NCBI GenBank assembly: GCA_014193115.1
Contig: BJHQ01000013.1
Coordinates: 83,035 to 147,034 of the forward strand
DNA length: 64,000 nt
DNA from: Planctomycetota bacterium
GTDB lineage: Bacteria; Planctomycetota; UBA11346
Reading direction: 5' to 3'
Positions 44,322-53,691 of the stretch are shown one piece after another. Position 1 is the stretch's first letter. Each line of letters starts with the position of its first letter. The position numbers and the translations under genes were made by a program. Under the pieces are notes generated by a model, which did no database searches, had not been told where the DNA came from, and saw nothing but the letters and a program-made list of their open reading frames with translations.

Positions 44322-45194
44322 ATGCGCATCTCCTCCTTTTCCGCCACCGCGATCATTGGCGCGTTTCTGATGACCGGTTGCCAGCAGGACGGCACCACCA
44401 GCTCCGAGGCGCGTCCAGAGTCGGCAACGATCGCAGATCCTGCCAGCCAGAGCGCCGCCGGCCTGGGAGCGCTCACCGGCTCGATCCAGGCCGCCAACGA
44501 GGCAGTGATCGGAAGCGGCGGTGCTTCCACCGGTTCCCGTGGATTCAGCCGCCTGCGCGACAGCGGTGCGCAATTCGATTGGAAGAATACAGGCACGTTG
44601 ATCGTCGATCTTGACGCACGCGCTGCCGACGGCACGGACCTGCATCCCCAGGCGAGCGGCACGATGAGCATTTCTTGGACCGGCGCCGTCACCACCAGCC
44701 AGCCAACAGGCAACAGCGGCGTCGCGGCCCTCGATGTGACGGTGACGGTGGTGACTCCGGTGACTTTCACCGAACAACGTGGAACGCGGACCTGGGTCAG
44801 CACCTGGGATAGCGGATCGACGCTGACCTATGACCTCGACTTCGACTGGAGCCGCACCGATCAGGAGCACTGGACGCTGAATATCGACGCCCGCGCCGCG
44901 CTGGCTTCGTCCTCGTTGCGGGTAGTCGATCCGCGCAACCGGGTGTCGCAGCTGGTTGGCGGAGGCACCCGGCGCGAGACCGCGACGGTGATCCAGGCCG
45001 GATCCGCTTTCACCATCACCGGCACTGCCACCGCGAATCTCACTGGCACGATCGTCACTGATGGCGGGCCGCAGCACACCTGGCGCTGGCAGCGGACCGG
45101 GATCGATTCGTATCAATTCACCTGGGATGGGGTGGTCTACGGTCCATATTCCAGAGCCCAGGCACTGGTGTACGGATGGATCCTGATCGGGTAG
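44322..45194 (+). CDS. Lipoprotein of unknown function
   Basis: 290 aa with a lipoprotein signal: IIGAFLMTGC is a good lipobox, with Gln-Gln-Asp after the Cys. Mature part is beta-rich and Thr/Ser-rich, with alternating strands such as GTLIVDLDARA, VAALDVTVTVVTPVTFTEQR and TLTYDLDFDWSRTDQEHW. No domain recognised. Divergent from the thioredoxin-like gene, about 120 bases away. Confidence 0.7.
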   Translation: MRISSFSATAIIGAFLMTGCQQDGTTSSEARPESATIADPASQSAAGLGALTGSIQAANEAVIGSGGASTGSRGFSRLRDSGAQFDWKNTGTLIVDLDARAADGTDLHPQASGTMSISWTGAVTTSQPTGNSGVAALDVTVTVVTPVTFTEQRGTRTWVSTWDSGSTLTYDLDFDWSRTDQEHWTLNIDARAALASSSLRVVDPRNRVSQLVGGGTRRETATVIQAGSAFTITGTATANLTGTIVTDGGPQHTWRWQRTGIDSYQFTWDGVVYGPYSRAQALVYGWILIG

Positions 45195-45328
45195 GCTGAG
45201 ATCAGATGCACACCAGATCAGCGCCAGGGGTCGCCATCGCATTGGCCTTGGCGGCCACCGCCGGAGGCGCCGAAGCCGACGCCATGTCAGCGGTCGTGTC
45301 CTGGTAACTCCTTTCCCTGCGAGGATTC

Positions 45329-46252
45329 ATGGTTCGTCTTCTTCTCCTGCTGTCGGCCACGGCGGTCGTCTGGTCCCTCGACACGGCCGCCATTCCCGCC
45401 GATCACCGCTGGGCGCTCCAATTCGATGTCAGGCAGATCATGGCTGGCCGGGTCGGACGCTGGATCGACCGGCTGGCTGAACGACCTGATCTGCGTCCGA
45501 AGCTGGCGTTGTTCACCACGGTCACCGGCAGCGATCCTCGCAAGGATCTCCATCTGGTGACGTTCAGTGGACGAGACGCCCGGCCCGAATCCGGCGTTTT
45601 GGCCATCACCGGGCGCCTCGACCGTGAAAAACTGACGACGCTGGTCGAGTCGGCGGACGGCCATCATGCCACCACCTATCGCGAGCATCAGGTGCATGAT
45701 TGGAAAGATGCTGCAAAAAAACCGCAGGCTGAGCAGTTCGGCGTGATCTGCGGCGTTACCATGGTCGTTGTGGCCAATGCCCGAGATCGACTGCTGGCGG
45801 TGCTCGACGTGGTCGATCGTGCATCCCCAGCGCTGGAGCCGGCCAAGATGCCCGTCGGCGAGCACAAGGACGTGACCGGGAAGGAGACCATGCTCGTTTC
45901 GGGGATGGCTGCCGGCCTCGACGGTTGGCAGGGCTTGACCCCCGAGGCGGCGATCCTCCGGCACATCGCTTCCGCCACCTTGGCGCTGAGTGAACGGGAT
46001 GGAGCTCTGGTGCTCCGCTTGCGCATCGAGGCCAGCAGTCCGCGCACCGCCAAGCAGCTTGCCAGCGTCGTCGAGGGATTCATCAGCCTGTCCCAGCTCG
46101 ATCCGAAGACCCGCACCGATCCGGCCTGGCTTGCCGTGATCGAGTCGGCCTCAGTCGAACTGCAAGGAAAATCCCTGTCTCTCTCGGCGTCACTGCCCAT
46201 CGACCTCGCCGAGAAACATTGGAGCGAGCGTATCGGCAAGCCCGCTCCATGA
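45329..46252 (+). CDS. Secreted protein of unknown function, linked to an ECF operon
   Basis: 307 aa with a signal peptide (LLLLLSATAVVWSLD). The mature part is alpha/beta with segments DHRWALQFDVRQIMAG, DLHLVTFSGRDARPESGVLAI and TLALSERDGALVLRLRIEA. This layout is like secreted PVC-group proteins carrying the LDAxxLPADxxW-type opening. Its stop overlaps the sigma factor start (ATGA), so it is the first gene of a three-gene operon with the sigma factor and its putative anti-sigma partner. Function unknown. Confidence 0.7.
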   Translation: MVRLLLLLSATAVVWSLDTAAIPADHRWALQFDVRQIMAGRVGRWIDRLAERPDLRPKLALFTTVTGSDPRKDLHLVTFSGRDARPESGVLAITGRLDREKLTTLVESADGHHATTYREHQVHDWKDAAKKPQAEQFGVICGVTMVVVANARDRLLAVLDVVDRASPALEPAKMPVGEHKDVTGKETMLVSGMAAGLDGWQGLTPEAAILRHIASATLALSERDGALVLRLRIEASSPRTAKQLASVVEGFISLSQLDPKTRTDPAWLAVIESASVELQGKSLSLSASLPIDLAEKHWSERIGKPAP

Positions 46253-46788
46253 CCGGCGACGATGCCCAGTGGCGCTCGGCGCTCCGCTCGGGCACCGCCG
46301 ATGGCTTCGACGATCTGGTGGCGGCCTATACTCCGCGTTTGTGGCGGCACCTGGTCGGCCTCGGTTACGCCGCCGCCGATGCTGATGATCTGGTTCAGGA
46401 GACGTTCCTTCGTGCCTGGCAGCATCGCCACCGCTATGACGGAAACTGGGCGGTTTCCACGTGGCTGTTCACCATCGCCAGGAACCTCGGTGCCAGCCTG
46501 CGCCGGCGCCGCCAACCGGTGCGGGCCATCGCAGATCACGATCCACCGGTGGTCGAGCCGGCTCCGCACCATCCTGCCGTTGACGGCTTGTGGGACCGGG
46601 CTCGCCGGCTGCTCGATGATCGGACCTATCAGGCGCTCTGGCTGCGCTACGGTGACGATCTTCCCCACGAGGATATTGCTGCGATCCTCGGCATCACCGC
46701 CGGACACGTCCGGGTTCTGATCCACCGCGCCCGCGGCCAACTGGCCATGGACATCGCCCGATCCGAGGACAGCCATGCGACCATCTGA
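46249..46788 (+). CDS. RNA polymerase ECF sigma factor
   Basis: 179 aa. Sigma region 2: DADDLVQETFLRAWQHRHRY then VSTWLFTIARNLGASLRRRR; sigma region 4: RTYQALWLRYGDDLPHEDIA and ILGITAGHVRVLIHRARGQL. No extra domain, unlike the fused factor at 16289. It overlaps the upstream secreted-protein gene by four bases and the downstream membrane protein by 14 bases, so production is tightly coupled. Confidence 0.9.
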   Translation: MTGDDAQWRSALRSGTADGFDDLVAAYTPRLWRHLVGLGYAAADADDLVQETFLRAWQHRHRYDGNWAVSTWLFTIARNLGASLRRRRQPVRAIADHDPPVVEPAPHHPAVDGLWDRARRLLDDRTYQALWLRYGDDLPHEDIAAILGITAGHVRVLIHRARGQLAMDIARSEDSHATI

Positions 46789-47377
46789 GGGAGACCCAGA
46801 CCGCCGAGGTCCTTCTGGAAATCCAGACCGCGACGATCCGATCGGCCAGACTTTGCGCTCCGCCGCTCGCCGTGACCTTGGTCCGGATCAACCGGGACAG
46901 GATCCATTGGCAGATGCACTGCGCGCCGCGGTCATTCCTGCGCCGCCAAACGATCTGGCCGAACGGACGGTGGCGCGGTTACGTGCCCACCGTCGTGGTG
47001 TGCAGTACCGCCGCTGGCTGGTGCTGGTGCCTGTGCCATTGGCAGCTGCCGCAATCGCCCTGGTCTTGCTCATGCCGACAGGTGGTGCGCCCCATGCGGC
47101 TCCGATCGGGCCGGACCTGGCCCGGAAAGACACGCCACAACCCGCTGTGGCCGATCCGGCGACGAACGATCGGCCGGTCGCGCCGGCTGTGGATCAGGTC
47201 CTCCAACCGGTGGCCGCATCCACCGTCTTCCAGGTCGGCGTGCGCACCTACGGATCGGAAGCTACGGCCATCGGCCAGGACATCCGTGGCCTCGGAGGAT
47301 TCCTCGCCGGTTTTCTTCCGCGGCCGGCCGGGGTCGAAAGAACCTTCACGGCGGGAGGCGCCGGCCGGGATCGTTGA
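46775..47377 (+). CDS. Putative anti-sigma factor, single-pass membrane protein
   Basis: 200 aa. A charged N-terminal region of about 80 residues (ADALRAAVIPAPPNDLAERTVARLRAHR, with the helix seen in zinc-free anti-sigma domains) is followed by one membrane helix (WLVLVPVPLAAAAIALVLLM) and a Pro/Ala-rich outer part. Overlap with the sigma gene by 14 bases is the usual arrangement of an ECF and its inhibitor. No HxxxCxxC motif, so it is not a ZAS-type protein. Confidence 0.65.
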   Translation: MRPSEGDPDRRGPSGNPDRDDPIGQTLRSAARRDLGPDQPGQDPLADALRAAVIPAPPNDLAERTVARLRAHRRGVQYRRWLVLVPVPLAAAAIALVLLMPTGGAPHAAPIGPDLARKDTPQPAVADPATNDRPVAPAVDQVLQPVAASTVFQVGVRTYGSEATAIGQDIRGLGGFLAGFLPRPAGVERTFTAGGAGRDR

Positions 47378-47407
47378 ACCGGGCGCGGCGATCCCGGTGG
47401 CCAAGGG

Positions 47408-48403
47408 TCAGGGCTTGGTGCCGCCCGGTCGTTGGAAATAGCCTGATCCGACCCGGGCGTCACCAGGTCGGTCGAAGATGCCCGACTGGGTGCTTTCCTT
47501 TTCGAGCAGGCCAGACGTGGTCCGCTGGTCCTCGGGCCGATCGACCATGACCTGCTCGCGCACGGTCACGCCGTGCCAGATCGTGCTGTGGCCATCAGGA
47601 AGAATCGGCGCGGCGGCGATCGCTGCGCTGATGTACAACTTGGCATTGATGATCGCTTCGCGCAGGCTGTCGCCCTTGGCCAGACCGGCGGTGATGGCCG
47701 CGCTGTGGGCGCAGCCCGCACCGCTGACCTTGCCCCGCTGGTGGGCCGGGCCGTCGAAATGGCTGACGCCGTCGAGGGCCGCCAGCACATCGAGGCTGCG
47801 CCCGGCGAGACCCCCGCCGGTGACCAGGATCGGGCAGCCGTGGCGCTTGGTGAGCTCCCGCGCCGCCTTTTCCATGTCGCCGGTATCGAGGCACTCCTCC
47901 ATGTCGGCGAGCAGGGCGGCCTCGAAGCGGTTGGGCACGCACAAAGTTGCCCGGGGCAGCAGTTCGGCGCAGATGGTCTGGAGCACTTCCGGATGGAGCA
48001 GGGCGATGCCCCGGCTGTCGGTGGCCGAGGGATCGAGCACCAGTGGCAAGCGGGGATTCTCGCGCAGCCAACGGGCCACCGCCCGCACCGTCGCCACCGT
48101 CGGCAGGTAGCCGACCTTCACCGCGGCCAGCGGCAGCTGGGAGATGACGGCCTCCAGTTGGCTGCGCACGAACTGTTCAGGAACCTGGTGGCTGCCGCCG
48201 GTGAAGGACAGGCTGCGCGCATCCAGGGCGGTGACGCAGGTCGTGCCGTAGACATTCAAGGCCGTGAATGTCTTGAGATCCGCGGTGATCCCAGAGCTGC
48301 CGCTGGAATCTGACGAACCCACCGACAAGCACACCGGCGGGAAGCCGGGAACGATCGGAGTCGGGTAGCGCGGGATGCGCCCGGTGCGGTGCGAGGCGGC
48401 CAT
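47408..48403 (-). CDS. ThiD/PfkB-like hydroxymethylpyrimidine kinase
   Basis: 331 aa. Ribokinase-fold signatures: SVGSSDSSGSSGITADLKTF at the N-terminus (a variant of the ThiD GGAGIxAD motif with Ser for Gly), VLDPSATDSRGIALL, CVPNRFEAALL, and KVSGAGCAHSAAITAG with the catalytic anion hole. Most like ThiD, which phosphorylates HMP and HMP-phosphate for thiamine synthesis, but the altered first motif leaves room for another vitamin or sugar substrate. About 50 extra residues follow the fold. Upstream frame to 48703 is non-coding; ATG 48403 starts the conserved part. Confidence 0.7.
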   Translation of the reverse strand: MAASHRTGRIPRYPTPIVPGFPPVCLSVGSSDSSGSSGITADLKTFTALNVYGTTCVTALDARSLSFTGGSHQVPEQFVRSQLEAVISQLPLAAVKVGYLPTVATVRAVARWLRENPRLPLVLDPSATDSRGIALLHPEVLQTICAELLPRATLCVPNRFEAALLADMEECLDTGDMEKAARELTKRHGCPILVTGGGLAGRSLDVLAALDGVSHFDGPAHQRGKVSGAGCAHSAAITAGLAKGDSLREAIINAKLYISAAIAAAPILPDGHSTIWHGVTVREQVMVDRPEDQRTTSGLLEKESTQSGIFDRPGDARVGSGYFQRPGGTKP

Positions 48404-48577
48404 GACGGATTCCTCTGGCGGGCCAGTGTGGCGGCGGCGGCGCCGATGCCATGACCGAGTCCACCCCGGGCGGCGTCGAGCGTCTTGCTGATGCGAGCCA
48501 ATCGCAGTGGGCCAAGCCAGCGTTCGAAGCGCTGTCCGCCCGCTTGCGGCGCCGTGGTGGTCGGGCGACCGTTCGCC

Positions 48578-50635
48578 ATGGACTTTCCGCTGCGCCTGAC
48601 CACCTCCGGAACCGGCACCCTGCATCTCAGCGTCGAGCCTGTGGCCGATGCCCACCGTCGGCGGTGGCGGGTCAGGCTGATCGTCGGGGATGCCGGATTC
48701 CACGGTACGGCCGCGCTGGTCGCGGCGCTGCCGGGTCGTTCAACAGCGGCCGAACCCACAACGCCTTGGTTCCTGTTGCCAGGGTTCTTTTATGGACAGG
48801 GCCGGACCGACGGCTCGCTGCGTTATCCAGCTCTCGGTCCGGCCGGCGACGACCCGTGGCAGCATCCTGCATGGGATTTCGCTCTGGATCGGATGGCTTC
48901 GCCAATCTCGCTGGCCCGTTCCGAGGGCAGGTGGCGGGGAATTGACTGGTCCCCGCATTATTCCTTGGCAGGTGCCGTCGCCGACCCGAAGTCCTGGGGC
49001 GACAGCGAGCCGCAGGTGGGTGTCGGCCTGAGCTGGCAGCATGGTCATGGAAGTCTGCGGTTGAACCTGCCGGCCAACGAATCGCCCCGCCGACATGCCC
49101 GGAATCCGCACGACGGCGCCACCGTCAAACGGCTTCGCTTGACGGCCCAATCGGTCATCGAATTGACGGTCGGGTGGTGGGATGTCGAAGCCAGCGAAGC
49201 CGCCGAATACGCGGTGATCGAGCAAATCCGCCGCGAATTGGCCACCGAACATCCCCGCGCCGAACTGGGCGACCCGGCCGAATTGGCCGACACCGCCGCT
49301 CATGGCATCCGCGCTTGGCACTGGATACCGGCGGCCAGCGACGGCCGGCCGGGCTACTTCGTCTACACGGCGGCGATGGACCGTTCGGTGGAGTTCAACG
49401 CCAACGTCAACCGCGGCACCTCGCTCGGCTGGCACTTCGAGGCCCTCGGCTTCGTCGGTGGATTCCCGGTGGCGTTCGGTTTGCTGTGGCACGGCCTGCG
49501 CCGGGCGGCGGCAGAACCCGAACAGGCCGCCGCTTCGCGGGCGATCGCCGAGGCGGTCATCGACCGCTGGTGCAGCGACGGGGTGGCGCCCTGCGGCTTG
49601 TTCCGCACCAGCTACCACCCAGGCCGGGCGCGGACCCTGCACGGGGAATACGCCAACGGCAGCGACACGCCTGGCTACGGGTCGTGCTGGCAAGGCGATT
49701 CGTCTGTCGCCCATGCCCGCACCACGGCGGATGCATCGTATTACCTGGCGCGGATTCTGACGCTGTGCGGGCCGGATCATCCTCGGCATGGCGCGCATCG
49801 CCGGGTGCTTCGCGGCACGCTCGAAGCCGCCCTGCGGCTTCAGCTCGCCAACGGCCGGCATCCGCAGATCTACGATGTGGTCGCCGGCACGGTCCGCCGT
49901 GCCGACGGCGCTGGCGGCCTGCTATGGATTCCGGCGATGCACCGCGCGCTGCCATTATTTACCGACGATCCGGGGTTCCAGGACCGGCTGCGCGCCTCGA
50001 TGCGCCACGCTGGCGACGCCTATGCCGCCGATGTCGAGGCAGGTTATGTGGTGGGCGCTCCAGAAGACGTCAGCCTCGCCCCGACCAGCGAGGACGGCTA
50101 CAATGCGGTGATGGCCTATGCCGCGCTCCACGATCTGGATGGCGATGCGCGCTGGCTGCGCCTGTGGCGCCTGGCGGCCGACTGGACCCTGACCTGGCGC
50201 AAGGCCTACAACGTCCGGTTCGATCGCCGCAATGTGCTCGGTGCCGGCGGTCTGCGCACGGTCGGCGGCGATTTCGCCTCGTCCAACAACAACCATCTGC
50301 ACGTCTACGGCTGCAACTGCATCGGCGACCTGATCCGTCTGTCCGAGATCACCGGCGAGCCCCACTACTGCGAACGCGCCCTCGACCATGTGGCGTTTAC
50401 CAGCCAGTTGCTGTGCGCGGTGGACGGCCAATGGAACGGTCAACGGGGCATGCTCACGGAGCAATTCTACACCACCGACTGGTCGATCTGGGGTGCATGG
50501 GATCCCAGCCAGCACCACGTGCAAAAAGGCACCTACATGGGCTTCAGCCACGTCTGGTGCATCAATATGGTCCTGCTGGCGTTGGAGGAACTGGAGCGGG
50601 CAGAGTTCAGGGTCGGTTCATCCCGGGATTCCTGA
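48578..50635 (+). CDS. Six-hairpin glycosidase-like protein
   Basis: 685 aa without a signal peptide. The N-terminal about 230 residues are beta-rich (GTLHLSVEPVADAHRRRWRV). The rest shows repeated helix-turn-helix pairs of an (alpha/alpha)6 barrel, with GTSLGWHFEALGFVGGFPVA, YGSCWQGDSSVAHARTTADA, and DGYNAVMAYAALHDLDGDAR. C-terminal CNCIGDLIRLSEITGEPHY is likewise barrel-like. No family-specific catalytic motif can be named. Divergent from the ThiD-like gene about 175 bases away. Probably acts on imported oligosaccharides. Confidence 0.6.
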   Translation: MDFPLRLTTSGTGTLHLSVEPVADAHRRRWRVRLIVGDAGFHGTAALVAALPGRSTAAEPTTPWFLLPGFFYGQGRTDGSLRYPALGPAGDDPWQHPAWDFALDRMASPISLARSEGRWRGIDWSPHYSLAGAVADPKSWGDSEPQVGVGLSWQHGHGSLRLNLPANESPRRHARNPHDGATVKRLRLTAQSVIELTVGWWDVEASEAAEYAVIEQIRRELATEHPRAELGDPAELADTAAHGIRAWHWIPAASDGRPGYFVYTAAMDRSVEFNANVNRGTSLGWHFEALGFVGGFPVAFGLLWHGLRRAAAEPEQAAASRAIAEAVIDRWCSDGVAPCGLFRTSYHPGRARTLHGEYANGSDTPGYGSCWQGDSSVAHARTTADASYYLARILTLCGPDHPRHGAHRRVLRGTLEAALRLQLANGRHPQIYDVVAGTVRRADGAGGLLWIPAMHRALPLFTDDPGFQDRLRASMRHAGDAYAADVEAGYVVGAPEDVSLAPTSEDGYNAVMAYAALHDLDGDARWLRLWRLAADWTLTWRKAYNVRFDRRNVLGAGGLRTVGGDFASSNNNHLHVYGCNCIGDLIRLSEITGEPHYCERALDHVAFTSQLLCAVDGQWNGQRGMLTEQFYTTDWSIWGAWDPSQHHVQKGTYMGFSHVWCINMVLLALEELERAEFRVGSSRDS

Positions 50636-50786
50636 CGGCAAGGAATGCGCGCAGTCGGCCTGTCTTCGTGAATCCGGAACTTCGCGCGACGCTCGCCAGA
50701 TCTATGTGATGCTCGCCAGAGCTATGCGACTCACCAGAGCGAGTCGCATAGGCAAAGGCGCCGCTTGCCCGCCATTCAGCCGGCCA

Positions 50787-53600
50787 ATGATGACCAATAT
50801 GCCATTTCTCCTGCTTGCCATATTCCCCTTGATATTCCTCGTCCTGCCCGTGGCGACCACTGGTGAGGTCGTCGGCGTCGTCCTGCCGGTGGCAACGCCG
50901 GAGCGCCTGGCCGCAAGTCAGGCTTACCGACAGGCCCAGATCGAGTTCGTTCGCAGTCTATTCAGCGGGTATTACCGCACCCATGGCCGGCACGGCAGTT
51001 GGGATGCGGCGGTCCTCGCCTGCCTGAGGACGAATGAGGAACTCGGCATGCCGTGGATGGAGGCACACTACCCGAGGTATCAGCCCATGGTTGCGGCGGT
51101 GGAGCAGGGCTGCGACGACCCAGTGGTACTGTTGTTAGCCGGGGTGACCCAGACCAACTGGGGTGATGAGACTGCCTACCGTGACCTGGTGGCTCAGGCC
51201 TGGGAAGGTTCCCGACCGTCGGTGCTGCCGGCACTCACCCGCCTGAGTATCGCCAGACGACTCATCGACTTCAAAATCCGCGGCAACGATGCTGCTGCCA
51301 AGAAGGCTCGGGCCGCTGCTGCCGAGGCCGTGCTCGCCTACCCGCCATTGATCGAGGAAATCCTGGTCAACACGCCGTTGGCCGGCTGGTCGACGATTCT
51401 CGATCGCCTGGAGAGCCACGACCGCAACGCGTCCCAGGTGAACTCCCGTCTGAAGACTGCCCTGGCCAAGGCCGGGGACGGGGTCGGTGATCAGGCCCTG
51501 GCCGCCCTGGTGGGTGGCTTTGCCGAACGTGAGCTGCTGTGGAGCCGTCTGCCCAAAAACGGCGGACCCGTCACCGGAAAACTAGTCGACGAACTGGTCG
51601 TGGCTCTGCCCCGCATCCGTGACCGTCTGACCCGGGCCTGGCAGGCCCATCCCGATCAGCCCGACGTGGCCCGCCTGATGGTCTCAGTGGCTGGCCGCGA
51701 CCAGGGCGGTGATGCTGGCCTGTGGCTCGACCGGGCCTTGGCCGCTGACTGCCTGGATGGTCAGGCATGCAAAGATTACCTTGAGGTTTTGGGCGGTCAG
51801 AGTGGCGCCACCAGTGCGGCTGTGCTCACCTTTGCCAGGTCCTGCGTCGAACAAGCTCCGAAAGGCAGCTCCATTCCCTTGGTGTTGGGCAAGGCCTGCG
51901 CCATTGCCCGCCGCCTCGATCCCCACGGTGCGTGGGCCGATGATGACGCCCTGGTCAATCTGTGGGAGCGGCTGTTCGCGCGGATCGCCGCCGGCGAGGT
52001 CGAACAGGCCCCCAGAGGCCAGACGCTCACTGCCTGGAAACTCGGAGCGGCCTGGCATTGCGGCCGACGTTCAGAGGTCAGGCGTTGGCTCGATGAGGAC
52101 TTCGACCACCACAATCTGCCTGATTGGATCGGGGCGGGACTGGTCGATCTGACATTGGCAGCGGAGAGCCCTGACCGGCTCGACCGCTTGCTGCCCGCGC
52201 CGCTAACCGCTTCTCTCGTCCGCCCGAAACAGGTCACCGAGGCCTGGTACGATCGTACCTGGTTTCAGGCCTGGCAACGTCTGGGACGGCATGGCGCCTG
52301 GGATGCCGAGGTCGGTCCGGCGGTTCGTGATGTGTTCCGTCGCATGTTCGCAAGTGCTGAGAAAGGAATGACCTTTGCCGAGGCCCTCCCGATCCTGGAA
52401 CGGGCCGTCGCCACCGGTGCTGGCGATTATCTGCTGTTCATGGCTCTCGGTCGTTGCCAGTCCGAGGCCGGCAATCGGCAGCAGGCTGAGGCCTCCTATC
52501 GCCAAGCCCTGACCCAGGCGTCAGCAGAATCCCCCGGAATACATCGGCTGAACATCTCCATCGAGCTGGTCAGAATCATCCTGGCCACCAAGGGTCGGGA
52601 CGCCGAAGCCGAAGCGCTACGCGAACACTTTCGTTTGGCCTTGGCCAGCATGTTGACCGACGGCTCATTCAAGGTCGGCGTCGATGACGAGGCGCTGGCT
52701 GACTATCTGACCTGGTGGTGGAAATGGCCGATGCCGATGTGGTACATTGATCTGGTGCGTTCCGCCATCACTGCTGACACCCACCTGTCCGACTGGATCC
52801 GAGCCCTGGCCCTGGGCGGCTGCGATGCCTTCGTGGCCGAGAGCATCCACGACGGCCCGGGTCACTACCACGACGGGAAATGCCGGCACGATTGGGCCGC
52901 CATGGCCATCCCGAAGCTGGCCGAGGCGAGACGGTTGCGACCGGAATCGCCTTACACCCACGGCATGCTGCTCCACGCCTTGGCCTGGGGCGGATCGCAC
53001 GGCCCCGGGGTCCGCGCCGCCATGGACCAATGCCTGGCGGCAGGCGTGGCCACTACCTCCAACTGGTCGAACTTCGCCTATGCCTGCGCGCCTTGCCGGC
53101 TTGAGGAGGACGACGGCTCCACCGGTTACGCCATGGTCGCCGCCGCCCTCGCCCATCCCCAGGCCGAGGAACTCCTCGAGCCCCTGATGGAGACCATCAA
53201 CCACCTCCAGTCCTGCCGCGCGGGCAAGGTGCGACCCTATACCCAGCCTGACTTCTATCCGTTGCTGCGCCGAGCGGTGGAACGCACCATCGCCGCCGGC
53301 AAGCCGGCCCGGGCCTGGAACAGCCTGCTCCTCGCCGCGGCCTGGAAGGCCAATGATTTTGCTGAAGTCGCCCGCTTGGCCGAAGCACTCGACGGCCGGG
53401 TCGATGAGTCCGGTTTTCCGCGCAAAGTCCTTAAAGTGAACGAGGCCACCATCGTCACCGATGCTGCCGTCGCCGGAGTCACTGTGCGCCTGGCTGCCAA
53501 CTCAGCGGACACGACGGATAAAGCGGCAGGGAAAGCACCAGGCAAAGCCACCAAAACCGCCCCACCGTCGGCCATCACCCGAGGGGCGGACGACTTCTGA
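50787..53600 (+). CDS. Large secreted TPR-type repeat protein
   Basis: About 937 aa with a signal peptide (FLLLAIFPLIFLVLPVATTG). Mostly helical. One clear TPR: GDYLLFMALGRCQSEAGNRQQAEASYRQAL, preceded by several weaker helical repeats; the last 350 residues are helical without TPR pattern, ending in a Lys/Ala/Pro tail. Two adjacent ATGs at 50787 and 50790 are both possible. Followed by a bidirectional terminator shared with glnA. Likely a scaffold for protein interaction in the periplasm; function unknown. Confidence 0.7.
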   Translation: MMTNMPFLLLAIFPLIFLVLPVATTGEVVGVVLPVATPERLAASQAYRQAQIEFVRSLFSGYYRTHGRHGSWDAAVLACLRTNEELGMPWMEAHYPRYQPMVAAVEQGCDDPVVLLLAGVTQTNWGDETAYRDLVAQAWEGSRPSVLPALTRLSIARRLIDFKIRGNDAAAKKARAAAAEAVLAYPPLIEEILVNTPLAGWSTILDRLESHDRNASQVNSRLKTALAKAGDGVGDQALAALVGGFAERELLWSRLPKNGGPVTGKLVDELVVALPRIRDRLTRAWQAHPDQPDVARLMVSVAGRDQGGDAGLWLDRALAADCLDGQACKDYLEVLGGQSGATSAAVLTFARSCVEQAPKGSSIPLVLGKACAIARRLDPHGAWADDDALVNLWERLFARIAAGEVEQAPRGQTLTAWKLGAAWHCGRRSEVRRWLDEDFDHHNLPDWIGAGLVDLTLAAESPDRLDRLLPAPLTASLVRPKQVTEAWYDRTWFQAWQRLGRHGAWDAEVGPAVRDVFRRMFASAEKGMTFAEALPILERAVATGAGDYLLFMALGRCQSEAGNRQQAEASYRQALTQASAESPGIHRLNISIELVRIILATKGRDAEAEALREHFRLALASMLTDGSFKVGVDDEALADYLTWWWKWPMPMWYIDLVRSAITADTHLSDWIRALALGGCDAFVAESIHDGPGHYHDGKCRHDWAAMAIPKLAEARRLRPESPYTHGMLLHALAWGGSHGPGVRAAMDQCLAAGVATTSNWSNFAYACAPCRLEEDDGSTGYAMVAAALAHPQAEELLEPLMETINHLQSCRAGKVRPYTQPDFYPLLRRAVERTIAAGKPARAWNSLLLAAAWKANDFAEVARLAEALDGRVDESGFPRKVLKVNEATIVTDAAVAGVTVRLAANSADTTDKAAGKAPGKATKTAPPSAITRGADDF

Positions 53601-53636
53601 GCCCCGGAAGCGCTGCGTGTTCGTTCCCCCAGAACG

Positions 53637-53665
53637 AAAAACCCCCGGCAATAGCCGAGGGTTTT
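53637..53665. terminator. Bidirectional intrinsic terminator
   Basis: Stem ACCCCCGGC with GCCGAGGGT around AATA, one mismatch, flanked by A and T runs on both sides. It sits between the convergent TPR gene and glnA and can serve both. Confidence 0.85.
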
Positions 53666-53691
53666 CCCACCGCAAAGATTCTGTTCGGTGA

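Noticed and set aside
45206..45307. A 33-codon frame with a hydrophobic start
   Set aside because: No good ribosome-binding site and no conserved feature; too short to support from one sequence.
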